DNA of 64,000 bases from contig NZ_WKJK01000003.1 in the NCBI RefSeq assembly GCF_009674535.1, forward strand, positions 186,001 to 250,000, given 5' to 3'. Made by a program: the position numbers and the translations under genes. The notes beneath the pieces were generated by a model. It saw only the letters and a program-made list of their open reading frames with translations, did not search any database and had not been told where the DNA came from. Positions 16,659 to 27,200 of this stretch are shown here, in pieces. How positions within the stretch are numbered: position 1 is the first letter of the stretch; each line of letters starts with the position of its first letter. Origin of the DNA: Duganella guangzhouensis. Lineage in GTDB: Bacteria; Pseudomonadota; Gammaproteobacteria; Burkholderiales; Burkholderiaceae_D.

Positions 16659-19600
16659 CTACGTTATCGAGATAGAACGGACTTCCTTGCCATCTGTAAT
16701 CCAGTGTTCGCTGCTGGCGCCGCCATACACAATATGCACCACCAGTTGCCCTTCCGCCAGCCTGGATTCGACTTCCCGCGCCGCGTCGGCATCGGCGATC
16801 GTCAAGGCCAGCAGTTCGCCGCCCGCATCCACCTTCTTGCCCAACAGCGGCATGCTCTTCCACTGCACCTTGGTGTCGGTCGCCAGCACCGAATCCAGCG
16901 CCGCCTTCACATCGGCAAACGGATGGTTGTCGAACATGATTTCGACGTTTTTGATGATGGCGTAACCGCTGCCGTTGTTGCGGATAACCCACTCGAAGCC
17001 ATGCTCGCTGGCCTCGGTGCGCCATACCAGGATCGGTAAGCCGCCGTCATGCCGCACCAGCGTGCCGCGCTGGCGCATCGGCACCCGGCGCCGCTGCCGC
17101 AGATAGATATAGCCGGCGATCAGGATCGCCATGCAGAACACCGCCATCATGAAGAACGGCAGGTTGCCGGACGATAGCCGCGCCAGCAGCGGGTCGTACA
17201 GCAGCAGCATGGTGAACACCAGCAGCGCCGGAATGGCTACCAACAACAGCACATACAGGAAGTATTTCTTGATGAAGTTCTGCGCGCCGCAGAAACGGAA
17301 GAACAACACCACCACCGTGAAGATAATCGCCAGCAGCACCGCCAGTATCACGCGCAAGGTCCAACGCTGCACGCAGGCGAAACTTTCCAGCGGGCCTGGC
17401 AATTTGATTTCCTCGGTAGGATCGGAGTAGTTGCGCGCCAGGCAAATATTCAGCTGCTTCGATTGCAGGCAAGACAGCGAGGGGTCTTGCACCGGCTGCG
17501 CCAGATTATCAAAGTCGGGTGCCCACAGCCCCACGCCGCCAAAACTGTCACGCGCATAAACAATGTCGTCCTCCAGTTGCTGCCAGTTGCGGTTATCGAA
17601 ATGCAGCACCGGCAACAGGCTGCGCAGGAAGTCGGCGCGGTCCGAGCCATGCAGCGCGGAATCGCGCTCGATACTGGCGCGCAGCGCCTTCTTGGCATCC
17701 GAGCTGGGTTCGTTCAGCAGTACCAGGATGAACTCGTCGTTCTCCGGTCCGCCCGGGCGGCTCGGCTCGGTGGCCGAGCGTTTCTTGCGCAGCGTAATCA
17801 GGTTGGCCAGCCCGAATGCGCCCGGCCCGCCATTCCGCCCCGCCATCAACACGTTTTGCGCCACCAGGATATTCAAGCCCAGTCCTTCATCGTCCAGCTG
17901 GGTGCGCAGCGCCAGGAAGAAGGTGTTGAATTCCGAGGTCGCCTCGGCGTCGTCCGGATAGTTGGGGAAGTACAGCGTGACGCCATCGCCGCGCCGTGGC
18001 TGCTCCAACCCCAGTGTGCTGTAGCCCTTCAGCTTGGAGACGGTATCGCTCATCGGCGTGGTCAGCAGCGCCATGATGTTGGCGCGGATTTTGGCAAACA
18101 CCGCCTTGCGGCTCTGCGCCGAGAACGATTTCCAGTCGCCGTCCCAATCGTTTTTCTGGATCACCCAGTCGACCTTGGAATTGTATTGGTGTGCGACACG
18201 CACAAACGCGGTTTCCGCGCTACCGACATCGGTCACATCGAAATTGTCCGCCCCCAGCATGAAGTTGCCGACATTGTCCACCGCCAGCGCCTGGAAAGCC
18301 ACCCGGTTCAGCGCGCGGAAATTAATCGACTGCACCTGTTCCTTCTTTTCCCAATAGGGATAAAAACCGTAGGTGATGCGCGGCAGGTCGTCCAGCGCGC
18401 AACCGCATTTTCCGCCCTTGATCTGGATGGTCGGGATGGTGTCCGGCATCCGCTTGCGCGCCAGGTTTTCAATCGCCACGCCCAGATAAGTGAGATAAAT
18501 ATTCGCCACCAGCTCCTTGCTTTGCTTGTCGGTGGCGTCATCGCACAGCTCGGCCTTGGCACGCAGCGCATTGATCTGCTGGAACGCATCGTCCCAACCT
18601 TTGACCAGATGGTTGGTGCCATCCACCGAGTGCGGATGCAGCACTTGCAGCTGCTTCTCCAGCGCCGCCGTGTCGTCGTCGGAAATCCGCAAGTTGGAAA
18701 CGTAGGGATTGTTGGTCGGCGCATTCAACTTGCACATGCCGATGCCGAAGTCGATCTTGGATATCGCCGCACTACGGAAGATACTCAGCTCGGCATAACT
18801 CACATCCTGCATCTGCTCCAGCATGCGCACCACCTGCGCCGGCATGCCGGCGTTCAGCACATTGTCCTTGAGCTGGTTATGAATGGTATCCAGCGACTGC
18901 TCGTCAAGGTGGAAATTGTCGAACACGCGGGTGCCCTTGGCCAGCAGGGCGATCTCTTCCTCGGTGATTTTCAGCGTGCCGTCATTGGTGCGGTCGGCAA
19001 TATAGCTGTCGTAGGCATCCTGGCTAGGCAGATAGACCGTGCCCAGCTCGCGCAACTGGTCCATGGTGGCGGGCTCCAGGGTGTTGCTCTTTTCCAGCTT
19101 GTCCAGCGTGGTGCTGTTGATCAAAAAACCGTAGAAACCGCGCGTATTCGACTTCACCACCGGCCACAGCGACTTCAGCAACTCCTCGCGGTTGCCCAGC
19201 GTATGCAGCAGGCCCACTTTCATTTCTTCCTGCGAGCGGAAATGCTTGTCCTTCAGCGTCATCAGCTTTTGCGCCAGTTGATCCTTGCCTTGCAACAGTT
19301 CCAGATCATCCTTGCGCAACACGTAGCTGAAATAGCCGTTGCTGTCGGTGCTGGTGTCGGTCGGGCGCGGCGCCGTAACGCGGCTGGCGCGGAAACGGTT
19401 GACCAGCTCCAGCAGCTCGGCCTCCGCCGCGCGCTGGCGGGCTCCATAATCCTTGGCCTTGACGGCGGCCGGCTGTTCCTCGTCCCAGTCCTCGAACTCC
19501 GGTCCCAGCAGCACGCCCAGCTCGGTCGGATGCGCGCTGCCGAAGGCGGCAACCCGCGCCACATGGGCCGGCAAGGCTTGGGCATAGCCGGCATCGGTGA

Positions 19601-19943
19601 CAATCTTGAAGTTGAAGCCGTAACGCTGTAGCCAGGACAGGGTGATGCGGCCTACGATGCCGTCATTCAGCGGCTGCTCCTTCATCGCGTAATCGCTCTG
19701 CCAGTCCGGCAGCTGCTTGTAGATGTCTTTCAGCTGCTGCTGCAATTGCAGCACCGTGGCCTTGCCCAAGCCGTCGAAGTCCGATTGCTTGATGTTGCGG
19801 TTATAACCGACCAGGGTGTAGCTGCGCACCACCGGCTTCGCGGCCAGCACTGGCTCGGCCGCAAACGCGCCGACCGGCATCCCGAGGCAGATCGCCAGCA
19901 TGCCAAGCGTTTTCAGGCGATGTAATTGGCTAAAGTGTTTCAC
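16659..19943 (-). CDS. eCIS-locus envelope protein: peptidoglycan-binding-like, dead GH18-like and three-helix membrane domains
   Basis: The start is a GTG at 19943 overlapping the ATPase stop (GTGA), giving 1094 residues. Residues 1-29 are a signal peptide. Residues 55-110 resemble a peptidoglycan-binding domain (PLNDGIVGRITLSWLQRYGF). A long helical region follows to about 510. Residues 522-815 look like GH18 (ITYGFYPYWE, INFRALNRVAFQALAVD, RGDGVTLYFPNYPDD), but the catalytic DxxDxDxE is degenerate: only the first Asp remains and the Glu is Pro. Membrane helices lie near 862-883, 893-916 and 927-948, and a soluble tail of about 145 residues follows. No enzyme activity is expected. The likely role is to hold or gate eCIS particles, or to sense assembly, at the cell envelope. 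Function is inferred. Confidence 0.7.
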   Translation of the reverse strand: MKHFSQLHRLKTLGMLAICLGMPVGAFAAEPVLAAKPVVRSYTLVGYNRNIKQSDFDGLGKATVLQLQQQLKDIYKQLPDWQSDYAMKEQPLNDGIVGRITLSWLQRYGFNFKIVTDAGYAQALPAHVARVAAFGSAHPTELGVLLGPEFEDWDEEQPAAVKAKDYGARQRAAEAELLELVNRFRASRVTAPRPTDTSTDSNGYFSYVLRKDDLELLQGKDQLAQKLMTLKDKHFRSQEEMKVGLLHTLGNREELLKSLWPVVKSNTRGFYGFLINSTTLDKLEKSNTLEPATMDQLRELGTVYLPSQDAYDSYIADRTNDGTLKITEEEIALLAKGTRVFDNFHLDEQSLDTIHNQLKDNVLNAGMPAQVVRMLEQMQDVSYAELSIFRSAAISKIDFGIGMCKLNAPTNNPYVSNLRISDDDTAALEKQLQVLHPHSVDGTNHLVKGWDDAFQQINALRAKAELCDDATDKQSKELVANIYLTYLGVAIENLARKRMPDTIPTIQIKGGKCGCALDDLPRITYGFYPYWEKKEQVQSINFRALNRVAFQALAVDNVGNFMLGADNFDVTDVGSAETAFVRVAHQYNSKVDWVIQKNDWDGDWKSFSAQSRKAVFAKIRANIMALLTTPMSDTVSKLKGYSTLGLEQPRRGDGVTLYFPNYPDDAEATSEFNTFFLALRTQLDDEGLGLNILVAQNVLMAGRNGGPGAFGLANLITLRKKRSATEPSRPGGPENDEFILVLLNEPSSDAKKALRASIERDSALHGSDRADFLRSLLPVLHFDNRNWQQLEDDIVYARDSFGGVGLWAPDFDNLAQPVQDPSLSCLQSKQLNICLARNYSDPTEEIKLPGPLESFACVQRWTLRVILAVLLAIIFTVVVLFFRFCGAQNFIKKYFLYVLLLVAIPALLVFTMLLLYDPLLARLSSGNLPFFMMAVFCMAILIAGYIYLRQRRRVPMRQRGTLVRHDGGLPILVWRTEASEHGFEWVIRNNGSGYAIIKNVEIMFDNHPFADVKAALDSVLATDTKVQWKSMPLLGKKVDAGGELLALTIADADAAREVESRLAEGQLVVHIVYGGASSEHWITDGKEVRSISIT

Positions 19944-21286
19944 AATGTCTTCCCATCCTTCATTAATTCTTTGCCGATGCCGGCAATCAGATCGTCCTGC
20001 ACGAGGTGTTCGCGGCCGTTCATCACGGCACGGATGGCCGCATAGCGGGCCACATTGAGCAAGGCGCCGCCGGCCAGCTCGTACTTCTCCGCAATCGCCT
20101 GGAAATCGACGTCGCTGCCCAAGCGCTCCGGCTGGGTGAACAAGCCCTGCCATAGCCGCTGCCGCTGTTCGGCGTCCGGCATGGCGAAATACACTTCGCT
20201 CTGAAACCGGCGCGCAAACGCCTGGTCGATATTGGCCTTGAGGTTGGTGGCCAGGATCACCACGCCGGGAAAATCCTCGACCCGCTGCAACAGGTAGGAG
20301 ATTTCCTGGTTGGCGTGGCGGTCATTCGAATTGCTGGTCTGGGTACGCTTGCCGAACAGCGAATCGGCCTCGTCGAAGAACAAGATCCAGTTCTTGTTCT
20401 GCGCCTGGTCGAACACATTGGCCAGGTTTTTCTCGGTTTCACCGATGTATTTGGACACGATCATCGACAAGTCGATACGGTAGACATCGGCGCCGACCGC
20501 CTTGCCGATCAGGCTGGCCGTCAGCGTCTTTCCGGTACCCGGCGGGCCGTAGAACAGGCTGCGGTAGCCGGGCTTGACCGATTTCTCCAGCCCCCAGGCG
20601 CGCAGAATGTGCTGCGGCTGACGCAGCCAGGTGACGATGTGTTCGACCTCATCCATCACTTCCGGGTTGAGCACCAGGTCTGTCCAGTCCAGCTTGGTCT
20701 GCATCAGCTTGGCGGGGAAGCTGGCGCTGAAATCGGGCTTGTGGACTTCGCCGTCGGACAGCCGTTGCAAATATTCGTTGCTGAGGATGAGCGCGGAGCC
20801 GAACATCGGCTCGCCGCTGGCCTCATGCTCGAACTTGAGCATGCCGCTGCGGGTGAAGTAGTGGTCGTCCTTGAACAGCTGGCTGACCTTGAAGCGCAGG
20901 CCGATGTCGGCGCCGGCCAGCAGGAAGGCGGCGGTTTCGCAGGTCGGCAGGAAGCCGGAGTGCAGCTTGCCGCGCCAGCCGCCGATTTCGCTGTAGCCGC
21001 GTCCCAACGCGGCGTTTTGCAGCAGGAACATGTCCAGCACCTGCGGCCGCAGGTGGGGCATGAAGGCCAGCATCAGCACCAGACGCTCGGCAAAGCCCAT
21101 GTTGTATTCGCGTGCCAGTTGGGCGTAGGGACAGTCGCGCTCGGACAAGTCCGGTGGCGGACACAGGCGCGCGAGATCGACGCCGCCATGATCGGCCTTG
21201 AAATAGGCTTCGAAACGGGCGTCGCACACCTGCATGAACCAGGCGACTTCAGTTTCGAGACTAGCGGCGATGTTATTGTTTTTCAT
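19940..21286 (-). CDS. AAA+ ATPase of the eCIS (Afp15-like)
   Basis: The 448-residue protein has an N-terminal helical domain (about 1-200) and one AAA+ module: Walker A GPPGTGKT at 247-254, Walker B LFFDEAD at 302-308, sensor 1 ILATNLKANID, and the RR of an Arg-finger region at 359-360. Afp15-type ATPases are universal in eCIS loci and needed for assembly, unlike ClpV of type VI systems, which is a two-ring disaggregase. I prefer the ATG at 21286, just past the tape-measure stop; an ATG at 21307 inside that gene would add 7 residues, and neither has a strong ribosome site. Confidence 0.88.
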   Translation of the reverse strand: MKNNNIAASLETEVAWFMQVCDARFEAYFKADHGGVDLARLCPPPDLSERDCPYAQLAREYNMGFAERLVLMLAFMPHLRPQVLDMFLLQNAALGRGYSEIGGWRGKLHSGFLPTCETAAFLLAGADIGLRFKVSQLFKDDHYFTRSGMLKFEHEASGEPMFGSALILSNEYLQRLSDGEVHKPDFSASFPAKLMQTKLDWTDLVLNPEVMDEVEHIVTWLRQPQHILRAWGLEKSVKPGYRSLFYGPPGTGKTLTASLIGKAVGADVYRIDLSMIVSKYIGETEKNLANVFDQAQNKNWILFFDEADSLFGKRTQTSNSNDRHANQEISYLLQRVEDFPGVVILATNLKANIDQAFARRFQSEVYFAMPDAEQRQRLWQGLFTQPERLGSDVDFQAIAEKYELAGGALLNVARYAAIRAVMNGREHLVQDDLIAGIGKELMKDGKTL

Positions 21287-21290
21287 GGTG

Positions 21291-24200
21291 CTAGCGCCAG
21301 GTGACATTCAATGGATGCGGCATCCACGGGAACTTGATCATGGAGAAGCTCCACGGCAGGCGGTCGAGCAGCATGTCGAAGGTGGCTTGCGGGATCTTCA
21401 GGTGCCAGGCGTCGTTGTCGAAATACAGCTGGCCTTCGCGCCGCAGGAAAGTCTGGCGCAGGCCGCCGACCGAGGTCTTGCCAAGTGCGCTCCAGTGGGC
21501 GATCACGCCTTTCAGCATTTGTTCGATGGTGTCTTTTTCCTTATCGGTGATGTCGATGCCGGCGGCGATCGGTTCGCCACCATGGATGCCGCAGAACAGC
21601 TTGTTCAGCACCAGCTGGTATTCCGGCGTGCTGGTCTGGCCGGTGACGGCGTATTGCAGCAGGTGCACCGCGCGCTGGGCTTCCTGCTCGCTTTTGAAGC
21701 GGCCGCTTTCGGTCAGTTCGAGGATGCTGAACAGGCGCTGCATATAGGTGGCGATGATGACCATGCCAGCGTTGAGCACACTGGACTCGCCGGCATAGAC
21801 GTCGTCCTGCGCTTCGGCCTGGTGCGTGGTGGCGCCATCTCGAAGCTCAGGCGGACCGGCTTGCTCGGCCAGCGCGGGCGGCGCAGTGAGCGGCATCATC
21901 AGCGCTTGCATGATGGCGGCGGGCTGGGACGCTGGGCCTGCTTGACCGGTTGCGCCTGTTGACGCTGCGCTCACCGGCTGCGGCACGCTGGCCTTCGGTG
22001 CCGTCGTCTGCACCAGGGTGCGGATAAACTCCGCTAGCGTAACCGGATCGGCGGCCACAAACGCGGCCTCGTAAATGCTGCGCCACAGGGCACTGTTTTG
22101 CATCGCCGGGATGTTGGCGATGTCCAGCTGCGAGGAAATGGCGCGCAGCGCAATGGGCAGCTGTGCCGCCAGTTCCGGCGCCAGACGCGCCAACAGTTGC
22201 GCCATGACCGGACCCGATGTGTATTCGGCCAGCCGGGCGATCGTGGCTGGCTGCGCCAGTGCGCTCTCCAGCGCGCCACTCAACAGCGTCTGCGGTGCAC
22301 TGAGGATGCGCTGCAGCTGTAATTCCACTGCCAGTTGTTCCAGCTTGTCGGGCTGGCCGGTACGCATCAGCAAAATGGCGAGCGTGGTTTCACTGGCCGC
22401 CGAGGCTGGCGATGGCGGCGTGGCGGCCAACTGAGCTTGAAGAGCTTCGTCGATCAACTCTGGATAAGTCTGGCATAGCTCCATGGTCAGCATGGTGTGC
22501 AATGCCGGCTGGCTGTGGCTGTCCGCATCGTACGCGCGCACAGCGGCCAGGTATTTTTCGCCAAAGAGCGAGCGCTTGAGTGCCGGGCTTGCCGGCAAGA
22601 TCGCATGCCACGCGTGGGCGGCTTGTTGCTGCTCGGGCTGGTTGGGCTGGTTGGGCGATAGACTGTCGAGCAACAGCGGCAGCCAGTTGGCATCCTGCCC
22701 TTCCATCGCCTGCTGGAAGCCGAAGCTGATCACGCGCTGCTGGAATTGCTGCAGCGTCAGTGGGGCCGGCAGCACGGCGTTGCACTCCACCGCGTGATCC
22801 AGGATAGGCAACAACACTTGGGCGACGGCGGGCGACAAAGCTTGCAGCAGCCCACGCAGCATGTCGGCGCTGGAATTGGCGATCAACGCATCACGCGATT
22901 GCGGACGACGCAGGTAGCGCTGGGCGGCGGCACGCAGCAGATCGGGGTGGGCGCGTGCCAGTTCGGCCCACACGCCCTTCAGCGGCGTGAGATCGGCCTG
23001 CAGGAATGCATCTGCCAGTCGTCCAGGCAATACGCGTAACAACGCTGGCGGTAGTCCTGATTTCTCGGCCGGCTCGACGCGTGGCTGTGCCGCGTCCGGC
23101 ATCGCTGACGCCTCGACTTGTGCTTCCCTCGCTGATAACGGCCAAGCCGATGGGGCCGCCATCACCAGCAAGTCCAGATCCACTGCCCGGCCATCCAGTA
23201 TTCCTTGCAAAATCGTGCTGAAGTACGCATGTGCATCAGCGGCCTGTAACGCTCGGTCCTCAATCGCCAACAGGAACAACGATGGCTCGGCCGTCGCATC
23301 TTGCGTGATCCAGGCCCGTACCAGCTGGTGCAACTGGGCGGCATTCAGGTTGCGCAGCGCCGCATCCTCTGCCCTATGCTGCTCGATAAAGTTTCTGATT
23401 GCTTGTTGCGATTTGAGGGTGGTGATGGGGTCCATTGCCGCCGGTCTGTCGCTCGCGATCATGGCGCGGTTGGCTTGGGCTGCCAGCGCGTCCAGATCCA
23501 GTGGATTGTCGGCACGCAGCGCGGTCAGTACTTCTCGCATAAAGAGTTCAGGCAATTCAACTTGGGCGCAGCGGGTTTCTATCGCTTGCAACATCAGGCT
23601 GCAATCTTGATTGACCAGGCGGGGGTCGTGCATCAGCCACCAGTTGAGCCACTGTTTGAGGTCGGCCAGCGACAGGGACAGGCTGGCCAGCTCCAGTTTG
23701 TGTCGCTGCCAGTCGCGGAACAGGGCGAGCGCAGGGGCGATCGCGAACGCGCTTGGCTCGGCGCCAATTGCGGCCGCGGCTCCGGCTGCTGCTACGGCTA
23801 CGACTGGCGGGGCGGCGACTGCTTCCGGCGTACCTGCGTCGCGCGTAGCTGCGTCAGGCGCGGCTACGTCGAGCGCGGCTGCATCAGGCGCGACTGCGTC
23901 ACGCGTAGCTGCGTCGGGCGTAGCTGCGTCGCGCGTGCCTGCATCGGGCGCGACTGCGTCACGCGTAGCTGCGTCGCGCGTGGCTGTGTCACGCGTAGCT
24001 GTGTCACGCGTAGCTGCGTCGCGCGTGGCTGCGTCGCGGGGGGCTGCGACAGCGGCGGTAATTGCGTCGGGTGAAGCTGCTGCAGCGATCGCGGTAGCGG
24101 TTGCTGCGATGGCAGTGATTGCGTCTGGCGTGGCTACGGTTACGGCGCTAGTCGCGGTGGTGGCTGCGGCTTTGGTGTCGATCCTTGCGCGGGGCTCGGC

Positions 24201-27200
24201 TCTTACGTCGGCTGAGGCGATGGCTGCGTTGCCGGTTGCAACTGGAGCCGCAGCCGCTGGCTCGCCTGAGGCTGCGACCACAGCCTCGTTTTGCGCTGAC
24301 GCCTCATGTGCGTCCCTCCCCTGCTCCTGGCGCAAACCGGCGACGCGCGCGGGTAACAGCACTGACAGCGAGCCTTGCTCTGCTGGACTCAATACCTCCT
24401 TCAGCAATACGAGGTGCTGACGTCGCACGTCTGCAGACAATCGGTTCCATACAGCGTTGAATCCGGCATGATGCGCTTCGGTGATGCTCGGCCATAGGCG
24501 CTTAATGCTGGCTGCGTCACCATTTTGCAAGGCCAGATAGAACAAGTTGACCGCACTGCCGGCAAGCGGGCCTTCGCTGGTGCGCTTGGCGATGAGCTCT
24601 GTCAGCAGCGCATGCTCTGATGCGCTGAGTTCACTCTGACTGCGTTCAAGATTGCGCTGCCGGGCTGGTGCTGATAAACGGTGCCACAACGTTGCGAATT
24701 CGTTTCGGTAGCTGGCGGCGATCTCGGGCAACAGTGGCTTCAGGCTGGCGATGTCGGACGTTAGCAGAATGTGCGTGAGCTGACGCTTGATGCTTGGTCG
24801 GCTTGAACGGGCCGCGTCGGACTGCTTGGAGTCGCTGGCGGCGGGAGGAGGTGAATTGTCTGATTGGAAGCCATGCGCTTCCAGAGGCGCGTTGGTGGCG
24901 GCACTCGCTGCCAAGCGGTTTGATGCCTCGGGTGTGGGCGGCATGGACGAAGATGGTCGATCGTCGCCACCAGTGGGTGATGCGACAGAGTTCGCGCCTG
25001 CGGCTGCATTGGTGACATCATTGCGCGGTTCGGCACCGGGTTGGTCGACGAAAGGACGGACGCCTCGGCGTGCTACCGCCGCGATGGTTTCCTTGGAGAG
25101 GCCCGCACGCGGGACTTCTGATGCTGATGTAACGTCCTTCGGCTGGTTGCTGCCGATGTGCTGATTGCCGATACCTGCATACAATGTGCCGTCCGAACCT
25201 GCGGAGTTGTCAGCTTGCGCAAGACCGCTTGATGATACGACGGCGGCGGTTTGTGCTGGCGTGTCTCCGCGAGCAGGAATGCTTGGCTCTGCAGAGCTGT
25301 CAGAGCGAGCGGAGTCGCTGGAGCCCACCAGAACGTTCGGCTGAGTGGAATTGGTGGCGGCTGTCAGGCTGTCTGAGTGACCTGAGTTGCTGGAAGCCGC
25401 CTGGTGATTGGTGGGACCAGAATTACCGGGCACTGTCTTGCTTTCAAGGCGATCAGTGACGCCGGGTGATGCTTGGTCGTCCGAGCGAGCATTGGTCTTT
25501 GCTTGCGCTTGATTACCGGGGTGAACTGAGGCTTGGGCTTTCGCCGGATCGTCAGGCTGATCAAGCATGCCGGGTTGCGTGAGAGCTGAACTTGCGATCG
25601 CATCTACTTGGGCGGAGTTCTCTTGGCGAGCAATGCTGCTGGACGCTTCCGGGCCGTCAAGGCGCGCAGCAGCGTTCTTCGTTGCCGAGCCGTCGAGATA
25701 CTTAGACGTCGCGGCGCGTTCAGCGTTGTCCAGGTGTGCCGCAGTGTCGTGTTGTACCTGGTTGCTTTGTTTTGTCGACGTGCGCGCCTGGATCGGATTG
25801 TCACGGTGAACGGGTGCGCCGATCGATGCTGGATCGTCTTCGTGCGTTGAGGCGCCGGCTTCTGTCTGATCCGCCGAACGAGCAGAGATGCTGCCATGAG
25901 TCGCGTCGCCTAATCGAGCGGATATATTAGTCAGCGCTAAATCATCAGGGTGAGCCGGGGCGCTGACCTGTGCTGAACCGCTTGCGCGACCGAGCACGCT
26001 GGCTTGCGCTGCGCCGCTTGTGCTGGCAGACGCGCTGGGCTGCGCCGGGCCGCTTTGGCTGCCCGACGCGCCAGTCTTCGCTGGATCGTTTACCCGACCG
26101 AGCACGTTCGTTTGCGCGATGCCGCTTGGGTTGACCAGAGCGCTGCTCTGCGCTAGGCCGCTTTGGCTGGCCGAGACGCTCGTCTGCGCTGCGGCACTTG
26201 GGCCGGCCGAGGCACTGGACTGCGACGCGGCACTTGGGCTAGCTAAGGCACTGGCCTGCGCTGTGGCGATTGGGCTGGCTGAGGCACTGGCCTGCGCTGT
26301 GGCGATTGGGCTGGCTGAGGCGCTGGTCTGTGCTACGGCGCTTGGGCTGGCCCAGGCACTGGCCTGCGCTGTGGCACTTGGGCTGGCTGAGGCACTGGCC
26401 TGCGCTGTGGCGATTGGGCTGGCTGAGGCGCTGGTCTGTGCTACGGCGCTTGGGCTGGCCCAGGCACTGGCCTGCGCTGTGGCACTTGGGCTGGCCGGGG
26501 CGCTCGTCTGCGCTGTGGCGATTGGGCTGGCTGAGGCGCTGGTCTGCGCTGAGGCGCTTGGGCTGGCTGAGGCGTCGGTCTGCGCTGGCCGGCTTGGATT
26601 GGCTGGGGGCCGGGGTTGTGCGGTGTTACTTGGGTTGGCGTGCGGGCGGGCCGGTGCGGGCTCGGTTGGACCGGCGGTGGCACTGATTTGTGCTGGTTCG
26701 CTTGGCCGCTCGGCGGAGGTGGCGGCTACTGGGCCGGTGGCGGCTTCGGGTAACAGGCGCCCGGCTTTTGCCATCTCGGCCTTCTGCAGGGCTTGGGCGA
26801 GTTGTTGCGCGCCGCTGGGCAGTGGCGGGTGCTTGCGGGCGTCTCGGCTCGCTTGGGCGACGGCGTGGCTGTCGCCGCCCACTGCTTGCGCAGTCGATGC
26901 GGCTGGCAGGTGCGCAGGCTCAGCGGCAGACAAGCCAGCATCAGCGCCCCCTGGCGATTCGCCGCGCAGGACCGATAGCCAATAAGCCTCCACCTCGGCA
27001 CTCCCGGCACGCAGGCGCGGCGGCGGCGGACGGCTGCTATGCACCAACTCCGCCACCTCCGCCAACAACTCCGCATCAAACTGCCGCACAAGACGCAACA
27101 ACATCTTTCTGTCCTGCACAACGGTTTTCAGCACCGCCCGCCCGCCCGCCCCCCCCAGCACCTTGCGCAACAATTCCTGATGCGCCACGCGTGGATCGGC

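Noticed and set aside
19280..19310. Segment LELLQGKDQ in the envelope protein resembling the EELLQGKF repeat of the DUF4157 protein
   Set aside because: It occurs once, lacks the acidic run and the final Phe, and lies in an ordinary helical context. Most likely chance.
17463..19631. Open frame of about 720 codons on the plus strand opposite the envelope protein
   Set aside because: No domain and an antisense composition. The minus-strand gene has a signal peptide, motifs and membrane helices.
26020..26985. Repetitive Leu/Ala/Cys-rich frame (units like GLAEALACAVAI) opposite the tape measure
   Set aside because: It arises from reading the 36-bp repeats on the other strand. The tape-measure frame is continuous with conserved family ends, so this is not a gene.
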